Below the pieces are notes generated by a model. That model saw only the letters and a program-made list of their open reading frames with translations, did not search any database and was not told the DNA's origin. A program made the translations under genes and the position numbers. From Chloroflexota bacterium (GTDB taxonomy: Bacteria > Chloroflexota > Anaerolineae > Aggregatilineales > UBA2796), in assembly GCA_017743585.1 (NCBI GenBank), contig JAGHYP010000005.1:1-27340 (forward strand): a DNA stretch of 27,340 nt, written 5' to 3'. Positions 1-6,554 of this stretch are shown in pieces (the stretch's first letter is position 1; each line of letters begins with the position of its first letter).

Positions 1-310
1 GGATAGCGCCTGTTGCGGCGTCTTTGACCACAGTGCCGAGCGGCACTTCGATGCGCAGCGGAGGTGCGCTGGCGCCGCTCCGATTGTTTGCGCCGCCGCG
101 CTTGCCGTTCTCAGCGATGAATCTGCGCGTGCGGCTGAAAGCGTAAAGCGTGTTCATGTGGCGCGTCGCTACCAGCACCACGTCGCCGCCGCGTCCGCCG
201 TCGCCGCCGTCAGGGCCGCCGCGCGGCATATATTTCTCGCGGCGAAAGTGAACGATTCCATCGCCGCCGTCGCCGCTACGGACGTATATGACCGCTTCAT
301 CCAAGAACAT
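1..310 (-). CDS. obg: GTPase Obg, N-terminal part (3' end outside window)
   Basis: Obg is a ribosome-associated GTPase involved in large-subunit assembly and the stress response. Translating the reverse strand from the ATG at 308-310 gives about 103 residues of the glycine-rich Obg fold: a start MFLDEAVIYVRSGDGGDG, then FRREKYMPRGGPDGGDGGRGGD, the hallmark of the Obg N-terminal domain. The GTPase domain and C-terminus lie beyond position 1. There is no strong Shine-Dalgarno sequence before the ATG. The gene follows thrB with a 37-bp gap on the same strand, so it is probably the third gene of the cystathionine synthase-thrB-obg transcript. The identity is clear from sequence; the operon membership is inferred. 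Confidence 0.93.
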   Translation of the reverse strand, partial: MFLDEAVIYVRSGDGGDGIVHFRREKYMPRGGPDGGDGGRGGDVVLVATRHMNTLYAFSRTRRFIAENGKRGGANNRSGASAPPLRIEVPLGTVVKDAATGAI

Positions 311-347
311 ACGTCGAGTCTAGCTGAATCTCACGGCAAGGGCAAGA

Positions 348-1286
348 TTAAATCGCGCGCCAAGTCGCGCCGCGCGACGCAGGGCGTGTCGTGCGCACTG
401 TGGCAGGCAGACCAAGTTCGGCGTAGACGGCGCGCATAGCATCTGCCACGCGCTCGGCGCACGCCGCTGAGTCGCAGATCGAGCACAGAGTCGGGCCAGC
501 GCCGCTGATAATCGTGCCGAGCGCGCCTTGCGCGCGCGCTGCAGCGCGCACCTCAGCCAGACCGGGCACTAGATGCGCGCGCGCAGGCTCAACCACACTA
601 TCGCGCTCCATTGCCATGCCCAACAGCGCCAAATCGCCTGTGTGGAGCGCATGAACCAAGAGCGCTACTTGCGCTGTCTGATGGATCAGCGCCTTGAGCG
701 GCACATTTTGCGGCAGCACAGCGCGCGCCTGAGCAGTTGGCACAGCGATGGCAGGCGTCGCCAGCGCGAGATGCAAGTTCGATGGCAGCGGCAGGCTGTA
801 GATCGCCTCGGCTGTTGTGCCGAGCACCAGCGTGATGCCGCCGAAGAGCGCAGGCGCGACGTTATCGGCGTGCCTTCCGCTCACAGCCGCCTCGCCTTCA
901 AGGCTGGCTGCCAATAGCGCGGCGCGATCTAGGGGCTCGCCGAACAGCGCGTTGACCGCGACCGCCGCCGCGACCGCGCTGGCAGCGCTGCTGCCCAGGC
1001 CGCTCGCCAAAGGCAAGCCTTTATGCACCGTCAGTGAGACGCCGTCTGTCGCGCCGATCTGTCGCAGCACGTGCGCCGCGGCGATACCTGCCGTGTTGCA
1101 GGTTGGGTCGCGGCTCAGCTTGCCATCATCGCCTGTGATGGCCGCGATATGCACGCCTTGTTCAGGGCGGCGCTCAGCGCGCACCACATCGAAGGGCGCC
1201 TGCAGCGCCATGCCCAAAATATCGAAGCCAACGCCTAAATTGGCGACCGTGGCATGTGCCACTGCCTCTACCGCGCGCAAGGTCAT
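348..1286 (-). CDS. thrB: Homoserine kinase (GHMP family)
   Basis: ThrB phosphorylates L-homoserine with ATP to give O-phosphohomoserine, the precursor of threonine (and of methionine in plants). The 312-residue length is normal for the family. Visible motifs are the GHMP ATP-binding loop GLGSSAAS at about residues 96-103, the block HADNVAPALFGG at about 139-150, and the C-terminal SGAGPT motif. The ATG (1284-1286) overlaps the TGA of the upstream cystathionine synthase gene in an ATGA arrangement, which implies translational coupling. Homoserine acyltransferase genes (metA, metX) are not seen nearby. I am confident of the family and fairly confident of homoserine as the substrate, because of the partner gene. 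Confidence 0.92.
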   Translation of the reverse strand: MTLRAVEAVAHATVANLGVGFDILGMALQAPFDVVRAERRPEQGVHIAAITGDDGKLSRDPTCNTAGIAAAHVLRQIGATDGVSLTVHKGLPLASGLGSSAASAVAAAVAVNALFGEPLDRAALLAASLEGEAAVSGRHADNVAPALFGGITLVLGTTAEAIYSLPLPSNLHLALATPAIAVPTAQARAVLPQNVPLKALIHQTAQVALLVHALHTGDLALLGMAMERDSVVEPARAHLVPGLAEVRAAARAQGALGTIISGAGPTLCSICDSAACAERVADAMRAVYAELGLPATVRTTRPASRGATWRAI

Positions 1287-2542
1287 GGCAATACGCGCAG
1301 CGCCTGCTCCAGATCGGCGATCAGGTCTTCTGCATCTTCCACGCCGATTGCAAAGCGCACCAAGTTGCCCGTGATGCCGACCTCGAGGCGCTCCTCAGGC
1401 GTCTTGTCGAAGTAGGACATGAGCGCCGGCTGCTCGATCAGGCTATCCACGCCGCCTAGGCTCGGCGCGATGTACGGAATTTGCATGGCGTCGATGAACT
1501 GACTGGTCTGTTCAAGCGTGCCGCGCACTGTGAAGCTCACCACGCCGCCAAAGCCGCTCATCTGCTTCTTGGCGATCTCGTGATCAGGGTGCGAAGGCAA
1601 GCCTGGATACCACACGCGCTCGATCTTCGGATGCGCCTCTAGGAACTGCGCAACGCGCATGGCTGTGGCATTCTGTTGCGCTACGCGCAACCCGAGCGTC
1701 TTCAAGCCGCGCTCCAGCAGATAGGCGCTCTGCGGATCGACAATGCCGCCCAGCACGCCGCGCGCATCGCGCAAAGCCGCGATCCGATCCTTGCGTGCCG
1801 CCACCACGCCCGCCAATAGGTCGTGATGGCCGCCCAAGTACTTGGTCGCGCTGTGCGTGACGTAATCAATGCCGTACTGCAGCGGCAATTGATTGACAGG
1901 CGTGCCGAACGTGCTGTCAATGATGGTCTGCACGCGATGGCGCTTGGCGATCTCAGCGACGCGCTCCAAGTCCACACAGCGCAAGTAGGGATTGCTCGGA
2001 CTTTCAAAGATAATGAAGCGTGTCCGCTTGGGCTGAATGGCCGCCTCAAGCGCCTCGTAGTCGCCGGTTGGCACAATTGTGGTCTCGATGCCCAGCCGCT
2101 TCAGGAAGGTCAGGCAAAACTGGCGCGTGCGGCGGTAGCAATCGCTGGTCATGACGATGTGTGCGCCTGTCGGCAAGCTTGCCAAAAGCAGCGAGGTGAT
2201 CGCCGCCATGCCCGAAGAGAACAACACAGCGTCCTCAGCGCCCTCCAGCGCCGCGACCTTGCTCTCGACCGCTCGCACAGTTGGATTGCCATACCGGCCG
2301 TATTCCTCGCGCCCGACGATGCCATCGCCCCAGCTTTTGTGCTGCATGAAGTTGATCAGATCGGCAGTATCAGCGAAGGCGTAGGTCGCTGTTTGAATGA
2401 TCGGCATCGGGATGGCTTGGTGCGCACGTGGACGGTCATCGCCGCCATGCACCGAGAGCGTGTTGATGCCCGGCCGATTCGGCGCGGCCTTCGAAGGCAT
2501 CAGCGCTGCAGCGCTGTTGGCGTCAGAAGTTTGTGCAGACAC
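1283..2542 (-). CDS. Cystathionine gamma-synthase-like PLP enzyme (plant-like)
   Basis: This is a PLP enzyme of the Cys/Met metabolism family, 419 residues, with the YGRYGNPT block (81-88), the PLP-contacting Asp in IIDSTF (D209) and the Schiff-base lysine in SATKYLGG (K234). The wording of the sequence, including FESPSNPYLRCVD, YPGLPSHPDHE and QMSGFGGVVSF, closely resembles plant cystathionine gamma-synthase, which condenses O-phosphohomoserine with cysteine. The coupled homoserine kinase gene fits that substrate. The start is GTG at 2542, with GGAG 12 bases upstream; the internal Met15 has no Shine-Dalgarno sequence. A strong promoter lies at 2592-2620. Alternatives are cystathionine gamma-lyase or an O-acetylhomoserine-dependent enzyme. 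The family is certain; the substrate is inferred. Confidence 0.85.
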   Translation of the reverse strand: MSAQTSDANSAAALMPSKAAPNRPGINTLSVHGGDDRPRAHQAIPMPIIQTATYAFADTADLINFMQHKSWGDGIVGREEYGRYGNPTVRAVESKVAALEGAEDAVLFSSGMAAITSLLLASLPTGAHIVMTSDCYRRTRQFCLTFLKRLGIETTIVPTGDYEALEAAIQPKRTRFIIFESPSNPYLRCVDLERVAEIAKRHRVQTIIDSTFGTPVNQLPLQYGIDYVTHSATKYLGGHHDLLAGVVAARKDRIAALRDARGVLGGIVDPQSAYLLERGLKTLGLRVAQQNATAMRVAQFLEAHPKIERVWYPGLPSHPDHEIAKKQMSGFGGVVSFTVRGTLEQTSQFIDAMQIPYIAPSLGGVDSLIEQPALMSYFDKTPEERLEVGITGNLVRFAIGVEDAEDLIADLEQALRVLP

Positions 2543-2591
2543 GGCTCTTGTTCACTCCGCGAGGCTGAGGAAAGCAAGGATGTGTTGCTAT

Positions 2592-2620
2592 ACTCTAGCT
2601 GAGAGCGCGCTGTTTGTCAA
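2592..2620 (-). promoter_or_regulatory. Sigma70-type promoter for cystathionine synthase-thrB-obg
   Basis: On the minus strand, a perfect TTGACA (2615-2620) is followed after 17 bases by TAGAGT (2592-2597). Transcription would begin near 2585, giving a leader of about 43 bases before the GTG at 2542. That is too short for a SAM riboswitch. The promoter lies back to back with the tRNA-Gly promoter. Confidence 0.6.
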
Positions 2621-2663
2621 AGCGCGCTGCGAAGTCTTTGGCGTTTCTCACAAAAATTCCCTC

Positions 2664-2692
2664 TTGCCAAATCGCGCAAGGCGATCTATATT
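2664..2692 (+). promoter_or_regulatory. Sigma70-type promoter for tRNA-Gly
   Basis: TTGCCA (2664-2669), a 17-base spacer and TATATT (2687-2692). The predicted transcription start is near 2699, only about 8 bases before the first base of the tRNA. That is typical of a tRNA gene transcribed on its own. Confidence 0.62.
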
Positions 2693-2706
2693 GAATCAGC
2701 AGCAAC

Positions 2707-2778
<72 letters not shown>

Positions 2779-2784
2779 CAACTG

Positions 2785-2818
2785 ACCTCTGGGGGTTATC
2801 CAGAGGTTTTTCATTTTT
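2785..2818 (+). terminator. Rho-independent terminator after tRNA-Gly
   Basis: ACCTCTGG (2785-2792) and CCAGAGGT (2800-2807) form a perfect 8-bp stem with a 7-base loop. It is followed directly by a T-rich tract (TTTTTCATTTTT). It begins six bases after the tRNA discriminator base, so it should end the tRNA transcript. Some readthrough into the methyltransferase gene at 2849 is possible, because I see no separate promoter for that gene. Confidence 0.8.
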
Positions 2819-2848
2819 CCTGTTTTTTCACTGTCTGGAAGCGCGCGT

Positions 2849-3505
2849 ATGGAGCAGCTCACAGGGCTGTGGTGGCGCTTGGTCAAGCTCGGCTTCCGCC
2901 TGCTGTATAACGAGCTGGCGTTCACTTACGACGCAGTCAGCGCTGTGGTCAGTCTGGGCGAGTGGCGGTCGTGGCAGCGCGCCGCGTTGAACTTTTTGCC
3001 CCCGCTCAGCGCGCCAGTGCTGGAGCTGGCGCATGGCACGGGCAACTTACAGCTCGATCTGCACGCGGCAGGCATTCGCAGCATTGCCCTTGACCTGAGT
3101 CCGTACATGACTCGCATCGCGGCGCGCAAGTTGTGCCGCGCTCGAGCGCCTGTGCGCTTGATCCAAGCGCGCGCCGAGCAATTGCCTTTCCGCGCCGAGG
3201 CATTCTCAGCCGCGATCAGCACCTTTCCGACCGCCTTCATCCTCGCCCCTGAGACCTTGCGCGAGGTGCATCGCGTCTTACAGCCGAGCGGGCGGCTGAT
3301 CATTGTGCCGAGTGCCATCTTGACGGGCAAAGGCACGGCACAGCGCGCCATTGAGCTCGCGTATCGGCTCACAGGGCAGCGCAGAGGCGCGCCGCCCAAC
3401 TTACACGAGCGCTTCAACGCAGCAGGCTTCCAGCTCAGCTTTGCCGAAGTGCCTGCAGAGCGCAGCGTCGCGCAGGTTGTGATCGCCGAGAAGCGATTGG
3501 GCTGA
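2849..3505 (+). CDS. Class I SAM-dependent methyltransferase
   Basis: A 218-residue Rossmann methyltransferase. Motif I is VLELAHGTGNLQ at about 57-68 and the acidic SAM-ribose residue is D82 in ALDLSPYM. A motif II-like stretch, RAEQLPFRAEAFSAAIS, lies near 108-124, and HRVLQPSGRLIIV near 141-153 is the usual strand 5 block. The start of the protein (FTYDAVSAVVSLGEWRSWQRA) resembles the UbiE/MenG region around YDxxNxxxSLG, so a quinone or small-molecule methyltransferase is possible, but the substrate cannot be assigned. A GGAAG sequence precedes the ATG by 7 bases. No promoter is evident between the tRNA terminator and the ATG. The family is sure; the role is unknown. Confidence 0.82.
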   Translation: MEQLTGLWWRLVKLGFRLLYNELAFTYDAVSAVVSLGEWRSWQRAALNFLPPLSAPVLELAHGTGNLQLDLHAAGIRSIALDLSPYMTRIAARKLCRARAPVRLIQARAEQLPFRAEAFSAAISTFPTAFILAPETLREVHRVLQPSGRLIIVPSAILTGKGTAQRAIELAYRLTGQRRGAPPNLHERFNAAGFQLSFAEVPAERSVAQVVIAEKRLG

Positions 3506-3525
3506 GGCAAAGCCTGTGTTACAAT
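3497..3525 (+). promoter_or_regulatory. Candidate promoter for the EthD-like gene
   Basis: TTGGGC (3497-3502), 17 bases, TACAAT (3520-3525). It overlaps the stop codon of the methyltransferase gene. The -10 is good and the -35 is weak. Transcription would start near 3532, inside a GTG-initiated extension of the next frame, which favours the downstream ATG at 3558. Confidence 0.4.
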
Positions 3526-3557
3526 CGTGCGCTGGGAGCGAACATGGGCGCGCGGCA

Positions 3558-3860
3558 ATGGTGAAAATGACAATCCTGTTCCGTCAGCCGCAGAGCGAGG
3601 CGACTTTCGAGCAATCTTACGTTGAGGCGCTCGCGCTCGTGGAGAAAATGCCCAACATTCGGCGGCGGCAAGCCTGTTTGGTCACGGGCAGCCCAGCCGG
3701 CAGCTCGCCGTATCGCCGTATGCTGGAGCTGTACTTCGAGGATAACGATCAGATGGATGCAGCGCTGCGCTCTGCAGAAGGCACGGCAGCGGGCAGGTTC
3801 CTGATGCGCACATTCGGACATTCGCTTGAGATCATCTTCGCTGATGTCTACGAGGAATAA
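3558..3860 (+). CDS. EthD-family small protein
   Basis: About 100 residues with the look of the EthD dimeric alpha/beta-barrel family: MVKMTILFRQP at the start, EKMPNIRRRQACLV in the middle, YRRMLELYFEDNDQMDAALRSAEG and a FADVYEE end. EthD proteins are small ferredoxin-like-fold proteins, often linked to degradation pathways, and have no single known reaction. The frame is open back to a GTG at 3516, but family length and the TACAAT at 3520-3525 favour the ATG at 3558. The ATG at 3567 is a further option. The Shine-Dalgarno sequence is weak. The next small ORF overlaps or abuts its end. Confidence 0.72.
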   Translation: MVKMTILFRQPQSEATFEQSYVEALALVEKMPNIRRRQACLVTGSPAGSSPYRRMLELYFEDNDQMDAALRSAEGTAAGRFLMRTFGHSLEIIFADVYEE

Positions 3861-4008
3861 CGCTGTGCTGATCGCCGCGATCGTGATTGCCGCGCTGCTC
3901 GCGCTTTGGACGGCGCTCGCGCTTCTGCCGCTGCCACCGCTCGCGCCAACGCCTACCTTTCCGCTCGGCATAGATTTGCCTGAAAAGTTGCCGCGCATTC
4001 CGCGCTGA
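3844..4008 (+). CDS. Small single-pass membrane protein, hypothetical
   Basis: I do not recognise a family. The frame encodes about 54 residues: a short polar start, one strongly hydrophobic helix (VLIAAIVIAALLALWTALALL), then a proline-rich tail (PLPPLAPTPTFPLGID) ending in basic residues. From ATG 3844 it overlaps the EthD gene by 17 bases. A GTG at 3865 is an alternative, 4 bases after the EthD TAA, with GAGG 9 bases upstream, and it would give about 47 residues. The prepilin-peptidase-like gene starts 14 bases downstream, so this may be a coupled partner. The hydrophobic helix and placement argue for a real gene; the short length leaves doubt. Confidence 0.45.
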   Translation: MSTRNNAVLIAAIVIAALLALWTALALLPLPPLAPTPTFPLGIDLPEKLPRIPR

Positions 4009-4022
4009 GGAGCTGCGCTGCG

Positions 4023-4841
4023 ATGAACTGGGCTGTGCCACTGGCAGCACTGCTCGGCCTCGTGATCGGAGGCGTGGTGAATTGGCTTGCCGATTACCTG
4101 CCGTACACGGCACGGCTCGGTCTGCCGCGCTATCCTGATGGCACGGCGCGTCTGCCCACGGCATGGCTTGGCGTGAGCGCCTTCCTGCTCGATCAGCGCA
4201 GCGCCCCAAGCGGTAGTGTGCTCTCTTGGCGGCATCCGCTGACGGAGATCGGCGTGGCGGCGCTCTTCGCTTATATCGCCGCGCAATCAGCGAGTGATGG
4301 ATTGCGCGCCCTTTTTCTGATGGGCAACGTGGCGATCCTCGTGCTGATCACGATCATCGACCTTGAACATCGCATGATCCTCTATCTGGTGATCGGGCCG
4401 TCGTGTTTGTACGCTTTGCTGGGCGCGGCGCTGCTCGGCGAGCGCCTTGTGCCGAATTTGCGCTTCAGCGATTACTTGATCGGCGGCGGCGTTGGCTTCG
4501 GCTTGTTCCTTCTGATGTACTTAGGCGGCATTCTGTTCAACTACATCATGTCGAATGCGCGCGGCGCGCCGATTCCAGAGTCGGCGCTTGGCGATGGCGA
4601 CGTGCTGCTGGCGACGCTGGCGGGCTTCATGCTCGGCTGGCAGGCGCTGATTTACGCCGTGATGATCGCGGTTTTCGCAGGCGGCCTGGGCGCGTTCATC
4701 TACTTAGGCGGTCGTTTGTTGGTGCGCGGGCGCTATGAGTGGTTCACGGCGCTGCCTTACGGTCAGTACATTGTGTTCGGCACGCTGCTGATGCTCTTGT
4801 GGCGCGCTGAGGTCTTGGCGCTCTTCGGCGCACGGCTCTGA
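4023..4841 (+). CDS. Prepilin-peptidase-like membrane aspartyl protease (A24 family)
   Basis: A 272-residue polytopic membrane protein. The two aspartate sites of type IV prepilin peptidases are visible: D113 in IIDLEHRMI and D193 in the GDGD motif (190-193). The end, ALPYGQYIVFGTLL, matches the usual LPFGPfLxxG block. SVLSWRHPLTEIG (65-77) corresponds to the RYPLVE segment just before the protease core. The cysteine pairs of the methyltransferase domain of classical PilD are absent, and the IPD triplet after D113 is replaced. It would cleave leader peptides of type IV pilin-like proteins at the membrane, but no pilus gene is present here. GAGGAG lies 10 bases before the ATG. The family is likely; activity is inferred. 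Confidence 0.8.
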   Translation: MNWAVPLAALLGLVIGGVVNWLADYLPYTARLGLPRYPDGTARLPTAWLGVSAFLLDQRSAPSGSVLSWRHPLTEIGVAALFAYIAAQSASDGLRALFLMGNVAILVLITIIDLEHRMILYLVIGPSCLYALLGAALLGERLVPNLRFSDYLIGGGVGFGLFLLMYLGGILFNYIMSNARGAPIPESALGDGDVLLATLAGFMLGWQALIYAVMIAVFAGGLGAFIYLGGRLLVRGRYEWFTALPYGQYIVFGTLLMLLWRAEVLALFGARL

Positions 4842-4847
4842 GAAGAG

Positions 4848-4876
4848 TTGCAAAGCAATCTGCGAAGCGCTAGGCT
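4848..4876 (+). promoter_or_regulatory. Candidate promoter for the aldehyde dehydrogenase
   Basis: TTGCAA (4848-4853), 17 bases, TAGGCT (4871-4876) in the 73-base gap before the dehydrogenase gene. The -35 is reasonable and the -10 is weak. GGTGAT lies 6 bases before the ATG at 4915. Confidence 0.33.
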
Positions 4877-4914
4877 TAGCGCGTCAGGTACGCGAAGCTA
4901 TTGGTGATATCGTT

Positions 4915-6477
4915 ATGACTTCAGCTCCTCAAACGCCAGTCTATCTGAATGGGCAGTCGAATGAAGTGATCGTCTCGACTAGCCCTGCGTCAGGACGCAA
5001 GCTGGGCGAGGTGCGCGTGACGCCGTTGAGCGAGCTGCCGTCAATCATGCAGCGCGCGCGCGAAGCGCAAAAGGCATGGTTCGAGGCAGGCTTGGCGTTC
5101 CGCCTTGAAGTTTTGCGCCGCTGGCAAGAGAATTTGCGCCGCGACTTCGACCGCATCGTCGGCATGGTAGTGGCAGAGCAAGGCAGGCCGCCTTTCGAAG
5201 CGCTGACAGAGTTCCTGACAGCCATCGAGCTAATCGCTTACTACAGGCGGAGTGCGCGACGCGCCTTGGCGCCGAAGCGTCATTTTATCCTGCTCGATCC
5301 GCACCATCAGCACTGGACAGTGCGGCAGCCATACGGGGTCGTGCTGAGCATCACGCCGTGGAATTTCCCGATTCTTTTGAGTGTGGCGCCGCTGGTCGCC
5401 GCGCTCGTGACGGGCAACGCCGTCATCTGGAAGCCATCGGAATACAGCACGCAAGTCGCTGAGCTTTTAGCGCGCACTTTGCGCGGGTCGGGCATTCCTG
5501 AGGGTGTTTTCCAGCTGGTACACGGCACAGGCGAGGTCGGCGCGGCGCTGATCGCACAGCAACCCGATAAGATTTGCTTCACAGGCAGCACAGCCACGGG
5601 GCGGAAGGTCGCAGCAGCCGCTGGCGAGCGCTTGATTCCTGTCACCTTGGAGCTGGGCGCGAAAGATGCGGCGCTCGTCTTGGAGGACGCCGATTTGGAT
5701 CGCGCCGCGCACGGCATCGTCTGGGGCGCGCTATTCAACGCCGGTCAGGCATGCCTGAGCATCGAGCGGCTGTACGTCATGCGCGCCGTTGCCGAGCCGC
5801 TCATCCAAAAGATGGCGGCAGTCATTGAGAAATTCGTCACAGTGGGCGATGGCGTGGCGCCGCGCGTGACGATGGGCGCGCTGACCACGCAGGCGCAGCT
5901 CGAGATCGTAGATCAGCAGGTGCGCGAGGCATTGGCGAGCGGCGCGCGCCTGATCTGCGGCGGCAAAGTGTTAGAAGGTCACAACGGACGCGCCTACGCG
6001 CCAACCATTCTGACCGATGTGACGCCTGAGATGCGTCTGATGCGCGAAGAGACTTTCGGGCCGGTGCTTGCCGTTGTGCCGATTGATCGCCCTGAAGAAG
6101 GCGTCGAGGCGATCAACGCGCTTGGCTGCGGCCTGACTTGCTCAGTGTGGACGCGAAACCGCGCGCGCGGGCTGGCGCTGATGGAGCGCATTGAAGTCGG
6201 TCACGCCAGCTTGAACGACCACATCATCACCGCCAGCGTGCCGCAAGTGCCTTGGGGCGGCGTGAAGAATAGCGGCTACGGGCGCAGCCGCGGCGTGGAA
6301 GGCTTGTACGACATGACCTACGCCAAGGTCTACAGTGCAGAGCGCTTTGCGCCGCTGCCGCGCGAGCTGTTCTGGTATCCTTACACGCCGTTCAAGTACA
6401 ACTTGCTGCGTCGCTTCATCAACGTCTACTACGCCACCACATGGCGCGAGCGTTTGGCGGCGCTCTTTGGACGCTAG
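4915..6477 (+). CDS. NAD(P)-dependent aldehyde dehydrogenase
   Basis: A 520-residue member of the ALDH superfamily, which oxidises aldehydes to acids. Signatures in order: oxyanion Asn in ITPWNFP (N150), cofactor-binding IWKPSE (K173), the FTGSTATGRKV nucleotide loop (222-232), general base Glu in LELGAK (E246), the nucleophile in GQACLSIERLY (C280), and a late FGPVLAV block. The usual ELGGK is ELGAK here. The GQ-C-x-S-x-E-R-x-Y pattern recalls the subgroup containing the bacterial diapolycopene-dialdehyde dehydrogenase, but the substrate is not assignable. A 40-residue tail (481-520) rich in Trp, Tyr and Arg extends past the catalytic fold and might contact the membrane. It has its own candidate promoter, so it may be a single-gene unit. 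Confidence 0.9.
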   Translation: MTSAPQTPVYLNGQSNEVIVSTSPASGRKLGEVRVTPLSELPSIMQRAREAQKAWFEAGLAFRLEVLRRWQENLRRDFDRIVGMVVAEQGRPPFEALTEFLTAIELIAYYRRSARRALAPKRHFILLDPHHQHWTVRQPYGVVLSITPWNFPILLSVAPLVAALVTGNAVIWKPSEYSTQVAELLARTLRGSGIPEGVFQLVHGTGEVGAALIAQQPDKICFTGSTATGRKVAAAAGERLIPVTLELGAKDAALVLEDADLDRAAHGIVWGALFNAGQACLSIERLYVMRAVAEPLIQKMAAVIEKFVTVGDGVAPRVTMGALTTQAQLEIVDQQVREALASGARLICGGKVLEGHNGRAYAPTILTDVTPEMRLMREETFGPVLAVVPIDRPEEGVEAINALGCGLTCSVWTRNRARGLALMERIEVGHASLNDHIITASVPQVPWGGVKNSGYGRSRGVEGLYDMTYAKVYSAERFAPLPRELFWYPYTPFKYNLLRRFINVYYATTWRERLAALFGR

Positions 6478-6502
6478 GCTACCTTCTGAGCGCGCCATTC
6501 GC

Positions 6503-6508
6503 TATAAT
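6503..6508 (+). promoter_or_regulatory. Consensus -10 box before the MurA-like gene
   Basis: A perfect TATAAT at 6503-6508 lies 46 bases before the GTG start. No convincing -35 is present at a 16-18 base distance. It would begin the 6555-12133 run of genes with a leader of about 40 bases. Confidence 0.42.
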
Positions 6509-6554
6509 TGCGCGCCGTTTGGCATTCATGAGCGTATTCCAGTAGGGCGCAAGC

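Noticed and set aside
2543..2591. SAM or T-box type riboswitch before the methionine gene
   Set aside because: The predicted leader is only about 43 bases and shows no conserved riboswitch core.
3519..4286. Minus-strand open frame of 255 codons
   Set aside because: It lies opposite the EthD-like, small membrane and prepilin-peptidase genes, has no family motif and no good start.
6528..6545. Six-codon upstream ORF (ATG AGC GTA TTC CAG TAG) in the MurA-like leader
   Set aside because: There is no attenuation-type hairpin or repeated regulatory codon, so it is probably chance.
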